From: Epiperipatus broadwayi
Taxonomy: Eukaryota; Onychophora; Udeonychophora; Euonychophora; Peripatidae
Direction of reading: 5' to 3'
DNA: 64,000 nt
Assembly: GCA_028023455.1 (NCBI GenBank)
Contig: JAQFVV010000500.1
Coordinates: 1 to 64,000 of the forward strand
The translations under genes and the position numbers were made by a program. The notes under the pieces were generated by a model, which saw nothing but the letters and a program-made list of their open reading frames with translations, had not been told where the DNA came from and did no database searches. Shown one piece after another: positions 11,290 to 23,094 of the stretch. Positions within the stretch are counted from its first letter, which is position 1, and each line of letters opens with the position of its first letter.

Positions 11290-11406
11290 AGTGTGTTGAA
11301 GGTCTGCATCTGATTTAAACCTAGAATTAGCCATTTTGTTATTCTTCGCCAGCAACATATCTGAACCTAATCCAGCTAGACATTTGCCTCTTAGCTCTAT
11401 GTCGTC
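11290..11406 (-). CDS. MMS22L: MMS22L-like protein, most 3' recognised exon
   Basis: The acceptor CATTTAG precedes an open phase-0 stretch beginning DDIELRGKCLAGLGSDMLL and ending DADLQHT (39 codons). A usable donor ACT/GTAATTAAG follows, and the 28076 exon of the same gene also uses a GTAATT donor. If instead there is no splice here, the frame continues VIKEDS and then enters the palindrome at 11269, stopping after about 11 foreign residues. Removing the palindrome would give ...EDSINLDK and a TAA at 7112-7114. So this is either the last coding exon, interrupted just before its stop codon, or an internal exon with an insertion 17-21 bp past its donor. The family name rests on the combined exons: MMS22L works with TONSL in recovery of stalled replication forks. 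I could not run a homology search. Confidence 0.6.
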
Positions 11407-14400
11407 CTAAATGGAGAAATTCAATTATTAACAATTATCGTTCAGTAATGCATTTAAAAGAATGAAAATTTTAATATTTTGATTCAACTGTGAACCTTTA
11501 AAAATTATTAATGGAATGCTACAGCTTGCAATAATAGTGAAATAATTATTTGTTTCTTCTCTAAAGACCAAAATTACTTCTTTGAAATTATATTCACTAT
11601 ATCAATCTAAAGTTTCTACAAATAATATAAAATTCATGGGAAATAAGGGATTAAAGTATTATTTCATTTTATATTTGTAAAAACTATCTAAAACAGTAAA
11701 TGAGTATTATAAAACAAATTCAAGTCAATGGATTAATGAATAGTTTGGTTTCACATTTATAAAAACAACCCCAACTCTAGCTGAATAATATAAAATTGAC
11801 TTAAGACAATGATTTAATGAATCTCTGTATATGTTATTGGTGATAAACTATCTAAAGTCTTGGATATTCTGTGAAAACTAATTTAACCTATGGATTAATA
11901 TTTTATTTGATACTACAGTAAACATAATAATCCAAAAGATAACGGATTTATATTCATCGGTATTATATCTTTGTAAATATATCTAGAGATATTATAATTT
12001 ATGAAAGCTATCCCTTAAAAAGATTAATTGTTGCATTAATATGGAAGGAATATGAATAAATAATTGATAACTTGTCGAATTGCTTTTGGAAAATCAATAT
12101 TAGTGAATTTCTGCTATAAAATCTCAGCCTTCAAAATTAATTACACCCTTATATAAATTAAATATGTTAAATTAATCTTAGTGGAAGTTTAGTACATTAC
12201 AAAATGCCAAATAATATCTTTTATCCAATTGGAAATATTTAAAGTATGTCTGGATAAAGTTTCTTGGACATTTATTTAATGAATAGGGATTATAATTTCT
12301 TTTTTAACCTATAGTTAGTAAATTTTTTTTAATTATTTTAATATTTTGAAGTTATTGTTATTATTATTATGGTTTAATAAAAATGCTCTAAGAAAAAAAT
12401 ATATTCATCAATGAAATCGGGTATATGAGGGGATACACAAAAATAACTAGAATCATTCTCTAGTAGCCACTTTTATCATAGTATATGCTTCTTCTTATAG
12501 ATACTTCTTGTGATGACCCTTCTGCATTAGTTTGCCAAATAATGTCATCAAGTGAAAATGTGTTCAGATATAGCACATTTTTTTGTAAAGTACATTTCAT
12601 GTAACTGGCGATTTGTTGTTGCATGTCTTATAAATAAACATGTCACAATTACACTTTATTTTAAGAAGTAATACTTTTTTTCCATTTTAATAATGAATTT
12701 GCTGAGATATGAACAGATACGATAAAATCCCTTTGCTATTTAATCATATCAAAAATAGATCCATTTTAAAATTGCTGAGAGTAATAATTTTCAGATTAGT
12801 AATTATTACATTTCATTAAGAACCCTGAGACAATCATTTGATTGTAATAAAATGCAACCTAAGAGTTAAGAACTAATTTGCTAGATTTATTAAATATAAC
12901 ACACATGAAATTCTATTAGAAAAGTATTACATCCATTATATATAATTACATACTCTGTGTGTGCAAAATATCCTGAGATAATATTATTAAAGTTGTGAGG
13001 ATATCTTGCTGATTCTATTATATTTAGTTACACATAGCTATTCAAATGGATGGTATTTGTTTATTATTGGTGATACTGGTAGAGTAAAATAACTCTTTAT
13101 AGAAATTAAGCTTTACATATAATTTTTTGGTAAAAACGTTCTCCCTCTTATATATTATTAAAACTTCATGTGTGGGTCTAGTTCTAATTTGGCCCCTTGC
13201 TTGACCTCTTTTCCAGTTTCATGCATCATAGAATGGTTATAATATATATAAATAGAATATAAACCTTCAAAGTAAACTATTTAAATACATTGTTCACTAC
13301 CATCAAAATCTTTTATGCTCATATGAAAAATGAATCCACCATTCGCATCTTCTAAGATCTTATACAGAAGATGAATTTCAAATCAACCAAGATGTTCTCA
13401 CAGTTTCATTTGAATTGGTTAATATTTAAATTTGCAAGGTGTTAGCATCCTTGTAAATAAACCACTAAATATCAATTATGTAAAAATAGCATATTGTGGC
13501 TCTGATAAAAATATGTATTATCTGCAAAAATACATCTAAAAAGCACTTAAATTTATAAATGCAATGCCTCCTCATATCAAAATCTACTATGCTTGGAAGA
13601 AAAATATATAGTGGAGTCATGCCATCTGCTACATTTTGTTCCAATTTGCCATCATATGTATCGCATATAGTAGCTCACACTAAGCTTTGATTATTATTTA
13701 CAGAACTTTAAGTATATAGTATCTTTTACCATGCACATGGGTATAATAAACACTTATGTGTACAGTATGGATATATTAAAATTATAATATAAACAAAATT
13801 GTAACAAAATAATAATTTAGTTATTAATAATAAATTGAGAAGACATTTACATATACATTTATTGTGTATGTTATCTCATCAACATTCACTCAAAAAATAA
13901 AAATTTACTTTACAATATCTTTATTTTTTAAAATAAAATGAGCAAAATATCAAACTTTCATTGCAGTTAAACATGCTCTGGACAAATATCCTTTTCTTGA
14001 ATCCCCCCCCCCCCCATACAGAAACATAATAACATATCATTGTTTTAATGTTCTAAAGTCTACATCAATTTGGGAATCACTTGCTGTTACTCATCTCAGA
14101 TTCTTGATTAAACTTTACAAATGTCAAGCTTTCTGCTAGAATACGAGAACATTTTACAGTTTTTTTTGCTGTCACCCCTAAATCAATAATTTTTAGCTTT
14201 ATGTTTAGAAAATATTTTATTATGCAAAAATACTATACTACATTACCAGAAGGAATAATAATGTGAAAAATATAATTTATATGCTTTCAATATAATCCAA
14301 AAAAGCATTAATAAACATGATCATGTAAGGTATCCTAAAACGGATAATGGCTGCTACCACATTGTAAGAGTTATTAAATTTACAAATTTTAATCTTTTTA

Positions 14401-15262
14401 CTTTTGTTTATTTACATTTTTTTTTTTGCTAGCATATAATCAAAGGACTATATATTAATACAGTGCATATCATAACTCCACTGTATGTTTCATCTTGCCA
14501 TCTAAAATCCAATCTACATGTCTACATAAAATCATAGTCAGCAAAATAATTTCCAAATGTTATATATTTTTATCAGCACTGTAATATTCTATCTTTATTA
14601 TATTTCATATTTGGGAGTTTATTTGCAAAAATTAATTCTAACTTGAAATTTAAATCTAAACCAATTCACATAAAACTGCAGCAACATCTTTATTAATTTG
14701 AAATATGTTCTTTTTGTTATCATCATCTAATCTATAAGTCTTTAAGATCTTAAAACAGCAAAAGGAAGATGGGTAAGATCAGTTTTCATCTAGTGTGGAT
14801 TTTCATACTAGGGGGCATTCCATTTATAAAGTTAGCATTTCAGAGTTTCAACAAATATCACAGAGAATATTAGTTGCTTAATTGCAAAAAACTATTAATG
14901 TGACAATTTACATATATTCTAGTCAGACAAAAATTTAATCACTCCTAATAAATCTAAGTAAAATGGTAAACTGCACTGTATTTCTACCATATTTTTTCAT
15001 TTTGGTATGATGATTTATTCTAATAAAAATTAAATATCTATAAAATAGTACATACAAGGCTATTTCCGATTCTTGAGACGTCTGATGAAAAACTTCATGA
15101 ATAAAAGAAAGAACCTAATAAAATGAAAAAAAAACAAGCAATCTAAATGTACATCCTGCACAGTTATATTTATATGTCAATGTATTTTACACAGTGTGTA
15201 AATACACACACTCATTCACATAATGATTTTGTCTGTTACATGATAATCAAAATAAAACATAC
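11407..15262 (-). other. Intron, no element recognised
   Basis: This intron of the minus-strand gene joins the exons at 15263-15394 and 11290-11406 in phase 0. It is AT-rich with a C run near 13987-13998 and small simple repeats. I saw no long open frame, terminal inverted repeat or LINE signature. Confidence 0.5.
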
Positions 15263-15394
15263 CAATCCTAAATGAGCTGGTAAGTTTAAACCATGAATAT
15301 TCATAAATGTATCTCTGATGACTGTAAGAAAAAACTGCCGTAGTTCAGTAGCGTGATTAGGTGGCTGACAACTATAAGATTCATTAAGACCGGC
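15263..15394 (-). CDS. MMS22L: MMS22L-like protein, internal exon
   Basis: On the minus strand TATAG precedes 44 open codons beginning AGLNESYSCQPPNHATELRQ and ending NLPAHLGL, followed by the donor GTATGT. Both ends are phase 0, matching the phase-0 end of the upstream 19201 exon and the phase-0 start of the downstream 11406 exon. GC content and codon choice stand out from the AT-rich intron on both sides. The segment RQFFLTVIRDTF looks like one helix of an alpha-helical repeat, which fits the C-terminal region expected for MMS22L. No catalytic motif is present or expected. Exon structure is well supported, the family name less so. Confidence 0.65.
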
Positions 15395-16538
15395 CTATAA
15401 TATATATAAAAATGAATATACACACAGAATAATGATAAGCATATGGCATGCTAAAAATGTATGTATATATACATAAATACAAACAAATATTTATACATAA
15501 AGCAAAAACATATTATCTAATCACAACTTATATATGCTTTACAGTAACATTTCTAATCATTCCAATTCTGTGCTACAGTTGATTATAAGTTTGTTAAATA
15601 CAATGCAATCAAGATCATATATCTAGACTAAATTTTATTTTCATCAGAAGTTTGGATTTAGATTTAGTGAATCTATACCTTTTTGGGGCTATTAGATCTT
15701 TAATCCAATTTTGGAATTTTTTTACATTCTTTGATCAAACTATCAACCTAAAATTGAAAATTTCACTTTTGAATCTAAGCCAATTTCTAGCATAATTAAA
15801 TAGATTTTTTGAAGCTCAAAGCTCCACAACTTCAGGTATCTTTATCATTGGAAAGAATTGATATAAAACCAAAAAAATACCACATAATCACAGCTTACTT
15901 ATGCTTCTCAAGAGCAATACTAACTATTCTACTCCACTGCTGCCATCTATATAAGATATACATAATTGTGTAAGCAATTTGGTTTTATTCAAAACATTGA
16001 GATGTTTTATATGCATACTGCTGATTATGAAATTTCGGTGGTAATCTACTGATTTTAAAATAATTAAATGAAAAAGGAGATACAAAACAAGCAATAACAA
16101 GTATAGTATAAGCTTTTGGAGTTTTACCTGTTCACTGCAGTCTAATAGTGGATCACAGAATCAAATATGAATGAAGATTGAACACTGGAAATAACAAAGT
16201 ATCATACAATTCATAATCTATTTTACATTTGATTGCAGCAAATATTTTTATTACATTCCAGAATCTGTCTATAAGAATGAGTAATCAATGGATCAGAAAA
16301 AATATTGTCAGTTGATCCCAGACTTGTTTGTGATTTTAGACAATCCTCATGATTTGTATTGTAACTATCTTTTATTCATACTATATTATATAGCTAAAAA
16401 AAACAATAAATTATTCTCAGTTCAAAATTGTTAGTGTCTTGAAAATTTCATTTCATTAACTTTAGTAGCATAATGTCAATGAAATAGCCCTTCTAGGTAA
16501 ATAAAAAATTCCTAATTAAAAAAAGCCAAAATCCAGAA

Positions 16539-16819
16539 CTGGGCTGAGATCCTTTTGGCATTTCTATCTGATATTCAACATGATTACTCATATTTTAGAA
16601 AATTAGCTCTTAAATGAACATAAAGAGAAGTGTAGATCATGAAATACTAATTACAATTTTTATATTGGTCAAAGGCTGGGCTGAGATCTGTTTGGAATTA
16701 TTAACCGATATCGAACATGATTACTCATATCTTAGAGAGTTGATTCTTAAGTGAACATAAAGAAATTATTATCAACAAATATAGATCATGAAGTATCAAT
16801 TACAATTTTCATATTAGTA
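16539..16819. repeat. About 137-bp tandem duplication, diverged
   Basis: Copies begin CTGGGCTGAGATC at 16539 and 16676. They share AACATGATTACTCATAT, TAAGTGAACATAAAGA (with one change) and TAGATCATGAA. The second copy has a small insertion. There is no coding potential. Confidence 0.75.
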
Positions 16820-18079
16820 ATTAACACTGACTAAAAAAATCTGTATTATTTTTTGGAAAAAGCTAATATATGTAGTGCCTTCCTAGGTTCTGATATTAAA
16901 AACATCCACACTCAGAAAAGTCAGGTGATGATAGCTGCAATAAAGTAAGAAAAAAAAATCTGAAGTAGTAACAAACTGCTATATATTAATATTTGATCTT
17001 GATCTGGCATTAATTTTGGATATAAGAGGAAAAAAAGATAATAGTCTAGGTTATACACAGATACCAATATACTGATGGCTATTGAAGGATTCCATTTGAG
17101 TATATAGTAAAAAAAGTGTAAAAACAAAATAAATAATAGCAATTTATAGCAGACCTACTGGAGAGCTAAAGTTCATAAAAAGGTAAAACTCTTAAAGATG
17201 TTTATAAAATTTTAATAATTGAGTGACCGATTATCATAATGTGTAATGTTGTCATTAAATACCCCAATGAAAAATCAATCACCAATCAAATTCTGTATTC
17301 TCAGCACAATGCAATACAAGATGTAAATGCTATGGTTATTGGGAATATCACTAACTGGTTTAAAAAGTCATTCATATAATAAAAATCTGTTATCATATTT
17401 AATTATATGGTATTGTGCAACAAACTTCTCAATCAACATCCAATGTCTGTACTAATAATTCAGAACTTTTGCAAAATTGAAGAGAAAAAATAAATATATA
17501 ATTGAGAAATATCAATTCTAAATCTAAATCAAATTATATTAAATAATAGTAATAATACTTTAGAATATATAATTAAGTATTAAATCAAGTGAGTTTAAGA
17601 ATTCATAAAAGATTCTAGCAGCAACATGACTGATTAAATGTAACTTCTTATCAATTTATTATAATTTTTATTTTACTTCAGTCGCTATAAGAACCTTTAG
17701 CTTTTGGGTCAGACACTGTCAATAATAAATTTAACAGTCTAAGTTACAAACAGGTTTAACATTTTATTACTGGTCAACAAATGAGTGTCTAGCTAATCCA
17801 GTAATACATTATCCTTACTTGAAACATACAGTAATGCCATTTATCAGTACTGTTTGTGTCTTTGCAACAAAACAGTGTAAGATTTAGCTGTAGCAGAGTT
17901 AAGATTTAGCTATAGCAATGGCAATGAATTTTCTTTAAATTTTGTTATCTAGCTTAAGAAGTTGATTTCAAATTTCTATTATATTCATGGATTAAAGTAT
18001 TTGTCATAACATGCTATTGTGTGAGATACATAAAAACTATTGATTTATCTGATATATTTTGAATGTTTAATATATATGT

Positions 18080-18715
18080 AAATAAATGAGTAAGCAAGAC
18101 TAAAGTAATGTTCAATGGCTTTTCTTAAAAGAAGAAAATTAAGATTAATAATCATGAATTAGAAAAAATTAACAACTATAAATACGTTGGTCAGATTATA
18201 AATATAGATGGAAACATAATGAATGAAAATAATGATAGAATTCTACTTGGATGGAGTGTTTTTGATAGAAATAAATTAAAATAAGATGTGCTTATGTATT
18301 TGGAAAGATTTTTAATAGACATGTTTTTTGGATGAGACTTGGACTTTTTAAAAAAGGAGTAATAGAGAATTTTCAGACTGCTTAATGGAGAAATGTATGT
18401 TGCAAGTAACAAGAAAGAATCAAAAAAATAATAGATAAAAGAGAACAGTTATCATTGAAAGAATTAAGAATGAAATAGAGCTGTACTGAAACTTTTGCTA
18501 GAAGAAATGCTAATAGATGGACAGCTGTAAAGTGAACTCCAACAGATTATAAAAGACCTGAGACTACATGTGAGATGGATGGTGGAAGTAAGTCAGTTTG
18601 GAGTTGTGTTATGGAGAAAAGAATTAGCTATGGATCAGTGATTCAGAATTAAATTTGAAGATAACTTCATTCTGCAGTAGATTGATAGTGGTTGAAAATG
18701 ATGATTAATGAATAA
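18080..18715 (+). pseudogene. LINE 3' fragment (reverse transcriptase tail)
   Basis: The plus strand gives broken frames that match the end of the reverse-transcriptase ORF common in animal non-LTR elements. NNYKYVGQIINIDGNI corresponds to the usual YKYLGQ..DG segment, with LLGWSVFDRN after it. RRNANRWTAVK with TPTDYKRPETT matches the usual NRWT..V..W.PRD.KR..GRP stretch. A terminal QFGVVLWRKE... block leads to a final IDSG near 18690. Several stops and frameshifts mean it is dead. It lies in an intron, antisense to the host gene. The 5' part is missing, as is usual for truncated LINE insertions. The clade is not determined. Confidence 0.7.
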
Positions 18716-19200
18716 TTTTCTTTAAATCAGAAATCTAATATCAAATAAAAAATATTCATGAAATTGTGTTGAGTTTAAAAAAATATATAAAAGTTTACCA
18801 AAAAAAAAAATTAGATCAATAAAAAGTAAAAGAAAGATAGGATAAATAAAACTGAATTACAATCTTACGAAAGAGTATAGCCATCTATATTTAAAGAGCA
18901 AAAGAAAGAAAGATTTAAAGAAAATGATTAGTATGTTGTTTAGGATCTGCTTTTTGATCAATTGCTAATCCCGATGATTATTAATATAATAATTTTATAT
19001 CATTTAGTAACAATCAGTTAAGAAACCTAGTGCATAATTTAATACAGTAATAGAGCAGTGGATTACAGAGCTCAAGGTCTATCGAATGCTGCCAATTGTT
19101 AGTTCTGGTGCTGGAACTTCATTTGAACTTCCAAACAACAAACCATTCTTTTTTTTTTTTTATTAAAGCAATAAACAAAAATATGGTAAAGTTTACTTAC

Positions 19201-19245
19201 AATCAATGGATGTATGTGGTTCACAAAATTTGAAGACATCTGTTT
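19201..19245 (-). CDS. MMS22L: MMS22L-like protein, 45-nt microexon
   Basis: The minus strand reads TTTCAG, then 15 codons KQMSSNFVNHIHPLI, then the donor GTAAGT. Both ends are phase 0. It joins the upstream exon ending NYFLRFPV to the downstream exon starting AGLNESYS. The donor is a consensus match and the acceptor is preceded by a T-rich run. Because its length is a multiple of three, skipping it would keep the frame. A hAT element sits about 135 bp upstream of its acceptor. Confidence 0.6.
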
Positions 19246-19379
19246 CTGAAATATATATATTAAAAATAATTAGACATCAATTTAAAATTAGAAGATAAAT
19301 TATTATTTACAAAATCTTGTATGATTATATTATATATTTAAACTTCTAGTTTACAGATTACTTTAATTATAGTGTAGAG

Positions 19380-19875
19380 CAGGGGTGGGCAAATAGCGGC
19401 CCGAAGGCCACATGCGGCCCGCTAAGAGTTTTTATGTGGCCCTCCAAGACAATCAGAAAAATCCACCTTGGACTGAGACTTCCTTCCTGTTGCATGACCG
19501 AATATTCATCGCATATTTTCCACTAGAATGGCCACATCAATATACATGTGCAGTGTAGATACGATGTGCAGTGCTTTTCCAGTTGATCTGATTAATTTCA
19601 ATTTTGTCTTTGCATTAGCAAATATATATATTTCCAACTTTTGTGAAACCATGAATGCTCCAAAAAAATGTAAAATTGGTAATGAATGTCATGTGTTTAA
19701 TGAAGAATGGACAAACAAATATTTCTTTGGTAATACAGGGAATAAAGCAGTGTGTTTATTGTGTCATGAAAAAAAGATGCGGCCCTCCGTTAACCTTCGC
19801 TTCCACAAAGTGGCCCCCGATACGGCCCTCCACCAACCTATGCGGCCCCCGAGCCAAAACAATTGCCCACCCCTG
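19380..19875 (+). mobile_element. Non-autonomous hAT element with 8-bp target duplication
   Basis: Termini are CAGGGGTGGGCAAAT and ATTGCCCACCCCTG, perfect inverse matches over 13 nt. GTGTAGAG occurs immediately before (19372-19379) and after (19876-19883), an 8-bp duplication as hAT transposases make. CGGCCC-type subterminal repeats occur at both ends. The 496-bp length cannot hold a transposase. The exact duplication implies a fairly young insertion. Confidence 0.93.
19651..19797 (+). pseudogene. BED-type zinc-finger remnant of a hAT transposase
   Basis: From the ATG at 19651 the frame reads MNAPKKCKIGN, then FNEEWTNKYFF, then AVCLLCHEKK. The F.EEW..KYFF followed by C..C matches the N-terminal BED-like finger of hAT transposases related to GTF2IRD2 and SCAND3-type genes. 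The later HxxxH part is present only as RFHK before the frame runs into the 3' subterminal repeats. The transposase was therefore lost by internal deletion and only the first finger half remains. An upstream in-frame ATG at 19528 exists but the similarity starts here. Confidence 0.7.
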
Positions 19876-20391
19876 GTGTAGAGTATAAATTATTACTTTC
19901 AATAATAATTTTGTTTTAATTCAACAACACATTATTTTTAAGTTATTTGAAAGGCTTTTATTATATTAGTATAGCTTCTACTAATTCATACTATTTATTT
20001 TCAACTCATTTTTCATTATAATTCTTTTCACTAAATTCTATCTAATACAGTTTTGCTACACATTCTCACTTGTGTTTTAAGACGCAGTCCACCAAAGCAA
20101 CATTTATATTTTTTTAAAAGATTTGTTAGTTGGATCATTTTTTTTTTTTCATATAACTTCTTAACTTAGCATTTTACTGAATATTGTTTTCATACTTGGA
20201 GAAAACAATTTCAGCTTTCTTGTTAAGTGCAACCAATGTGATAAATTATTTTGCATAATCACAATTTACATTGTAGTTAAACAAATAATGCAATATTAAT
20301 TATATTAATTAAAAACTTTTAGCTTTAAATGGTGCAATGGCAGACTCTGGAGCTCAAAATCCATAAATTATCACCCAGTTTTGTCACTTCC

Positions 20392-21089
20392 TGTTGTGAT
20401 TAGTCTGGATTACAGACATAAAACTCATATAAACACAAATGAGTATGCATACGTTTTAATAATACATTTATTAATATTGAATAGATACAAATATACCCTC
20501 AATTTCTAATATAATTACAATATTTACAAATTTAAATAATGATGTCTATACTCTGCCTGATACTGTCTAGCAGAGTACGGCTACCAATTCTTATGTGAAC
20601 TGTTGAAGAAGGAACTGTATGTGCCCTTATAGATTTCTCTACCCACTTCCAGCTATACTTTACAGCTTATTCTAGTTGGCTTTGGTTTTGGAAGCTTCCG
20701 ATCCTAAACATGGACTTGCCTCACTGCATTAACCATTAACTTAAATAACTAGTCTGGAGAATGATCACTGCTGTTCAGGGTTAGCAAGAGTTTCCTTTGA
20801 CTATACAGGGAGAACTAGACTACTATTATTCGGGTTTAACAGTTATTCTCTGGAGAATGCATGCAGTCTTTCTGGTTTGACAATCGTTTTCTGCCTTACC
20901 TTTAAAAATGCTGCCAATCCTCAACCCTAACAGAAACATTTGGATTCAGTGAGCATCATTGCCTATTGGCTTTTCTTGCCATTGGTTGCACATTACCTTT
21001 ATCTGCATGCATTTGATAGCGGCAATAAATGCTCAATCTGAAAGGAATCTGGATTAGTCCATTATTTGAAGGCAACGTAAGACATGATA
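20392..21089 (-). repeat. 3' LTR of the gypsy element
   Basis: It matches the right LTR throughout, for example TACTCTGCCTG followed by CTGTCTAGCAG, and CTTATAGAT. Its inner end is changed (TAAGACATGATA instead of TAAGATACAACA). A polypurine tract, seen on the plus strand as TCCCCCCACCCC, lies immediately inside at 21090-21101 and primes plus-strand synthesis in this family. Confidence 0.88.
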
Positions 21090-21129
21090 TCCCCCCACCC
21101 CAGCTAAAATTAGCCCTGAAGAATGTAGT

Positions 21130-21600
21130 CATGCAGGTGCATTGGAAAACGTTTTCTTCACTCTGCTGCTTCTTCTGACAGTAATATTCTCAGTAAGTTC
21201 ACTGTTGTCATTGTTTGGAGTTATTGAGCTGGCAGATGATTCATCTCTGGTAGATTGCAAATGATTCATCTTACGAGGTTTTTGCTGATGATTGTTTCAG
21301 GAGCTGTAGATTTATGCAGCTGATTCATGCCATATCACAGTTGGCATGCCATTTATTTTCAACTGGTGAGGCTTTGGTGATAGCTGGTCATGGAACTGTA
21401 GGTTATTTTAATCTAAGTTGATTCTTGTGATGATGATGTTCTTGTCCATCAGCAGTTTTAACCACTACTGTTTGAAGCTATTTAAGTCCAATCACCATTG
21501 CTGGAAAACATTTGGTGGTGCCCTTGAACATGCAGCATAGGACATGACTATCTAGCTGCTTTTTGGCACTTACAGTTTTGTGTATTATTTTAGGGTTCAA
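21130..21600 (-). pseudogene. Integrase C-terminal remnant of the gypsy element
   Basis: The minus-strand frames give KTADGQEHHHHKNQLR, which fits the GQ..RRH.NQLR segment near the end of gypsy integrases. RRSSRVKK follows near 21150, resembling the RRS.R.RRPP tail that usually precedes the stop. The integrase catalytic core is absent. Stops occur between these blocks. Confidence 0.65.
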
Positions 21601-21610
21601 ACCAGGATGA

Positions 21611-21910
21611 CTAAATCCTTTTTAATTTACTTCTAGTTGTGAGATGCTTCACTTTCATCACTGCAAACCCTAAGTGACTGAACCAATCACAGCCTAATAA
21701 ATTGCTACATTCATCTGATGCTACAACCAGTGGTAGATATATAGTCTTATTAGGCATTGTAACTTTGACTCTTGATTGTCCCAAGAGTGTTATTTGATTG
21801 CCCTGATAATCAGTCATTGATTTGTTACTAGGATGCAGTTGAAATGTATTATTCTTATTAATGATAGACCAGGTTTTGTTTGATACTGCAAACCCTGTGT
21901 CCATTTCCAC
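21611..21910 (-). pseudogene. Gypsy aspartic protease
   Basis: An open frame of 99 codons begins MEMDTGFAVS, with the DTG active-site triad early. It continues QITLLGQSRVKVTM and LPLVVASDECSNLLGCDWF, which corresponds to the LPL.VV......LLGRDWL end of retroviral-type proteases. It is open but isolated: no reverse transcriptase follows. In an intact element this enzyme cleaves the Gag-Pol polyprotein. The annotated ATG is internal to a former longer polyprotein and not a true start. Confidence 0.8.
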
Positions 21911-22079
21911 TGTGATAATTCTTGTGCTTGAAACCAGTCACTATTTCTCACCTTGTTTATGCAGACTTTTTTTTTTACTTTAAGTTGCCTTTTTTGCTTT
22001 TTGGAATAGATTCATCTATTTTTTCATTCGCTACTTGTTTTATTTTAAAACAAGCAGTTTTTGAATGACTGACATGCTT

Positions 22080-22781
22080 CAATATATACACACAACATAA
22101 TGGTGTGGACATACTGTGTGAGCATGTATCGGTTCATTACATCTGTAATGCGTTTTACTCATTGTTGTTGATTTATTTGAACTGTCAGTTGGGTGCTTGA
22201 TTGACCCAGTGTTCTGCTCAATACTTTGAATATTATAATTTTTTTTTTTCAATGATTTTGTTTGACTAGCTGTTGATTCTGTATTGCTTGAGACAAAGTT
22301 GATTCAGAGTTTATTTCAGAATCCATTAGTAGCTTGACACCAATGTTATAATTATTTATTCCGCAGATAAAACGATCTCAAAAAGCTTCATTAAGATCGC
22401 ATTTTAATGCTAGTGAACAAATTCTAAAAGCAAAATCTCTAGCTTCTTCTCATTCCCCTTGGACACAAAGATTGAAATAATATCTTTGCATTATCGTCAT
22501 GAGTTTAGGAGTAAAAAAGTTGATTAATAGAGATAATGCCATGTCAAAATCTGGATCAACTGGCATCTCTGACGTTGTTTGTGATTTAAAAATCTAGTAA
22601 GTCTTGGGTCCAATTATTGACATAAGAATGGTTAATTTCAACTCAGGCCTTTTGATCCAATTAGCCTGTAAATAAAAGATTATTTGATCTTTATAGCTTG
22701 GCCAATTCTCTGGTTAGGCAGGTCGAATGCTTCAATTGAGCCAATATTAGCTATTCTGTTATTTTTCTCCTCTTTTATCAT
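22080..22781 (-). pseudogene. Gypsy gag with zinc-knuckle remnant
   Basis: From the minus-strand ATG at 22781 the frames read IANIGSIEAFDLPNQ, then after a frameshift ENWPSYKDQIIFYLQANWI, then LINFFTPKLMTIMQRYYFN and later DRFICGI. This is the order of the gag capsid core in many invertebrate gypsy elements. A zinc knuckle follows near 22120-22160 as HYRCNEPIHAHTVC. Its CX4HX4C part is intact, but the first cysteine of the usual CYRC is a histidine. Several frameshifts and stops make it non-functional. Gag would form the virus-like particle and bind RNA. Confidence 0.75.
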
Positions 22782-23076
22782 GAGAGAGAAAAATAAAATT
22801 TTAATTAATGTGAGTTACCACTCATGTTTATTTGATGAGCTATTGTTTGCGTAACTGTCAATTTTCCGATAAAGACAAAATCTATTAACCCGTTGGGTGA
22901 AGTTTCTGTCTTTAATCTAAGAGTAATCATTCTCAAATTTTACAAAATTTTATTGATAAGACAATAATGTTTGCAGACAATTTTTTTGAATGATGACAAA
23001 GGCTAATGACTGACAAGAAGAAGATTTTGTTGATTAATCTTTTCTCCAGCAGTGGGGGAAAAAATTGTTTTATTTT

Positions 23077-23090
23077 GTCGGACTGCACCA
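23077..23090 (-). other. Primer binding site of the gypsy element
   Basis: Four bases inside the 5' LTR the minus strand reads TGGTGCAGTCCGAC, complementary to a tRNA 3' end including CCA. It resembles the TGGCGCAGTCGG site of several insect gypsy-like elements, differing at a few positions. The exact tRNA is not certain. Confidence 0.6.
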
Positions 23091-23094
23091 AATC

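Larger units (their letters stand above)
15395..19200 (-). other. Intron with a tandem repeat and a LINE fragment
   Basis: This intron separates the 45-nt exon from the 132-nt exon. It contains the 137-bp tandem duplication at 16539-16819 and the plus-strand LINE tail at 18080-18715, both listed separately. The rest is AT-rich with no recognised content. Confidence 0.5.

Noticed and set aside
13987-13999. C run as a structured regulatory element
   Set aside because: It is a simple homopolymer. A similar C-rich run occurs at 25787, and nothing else supports a function.
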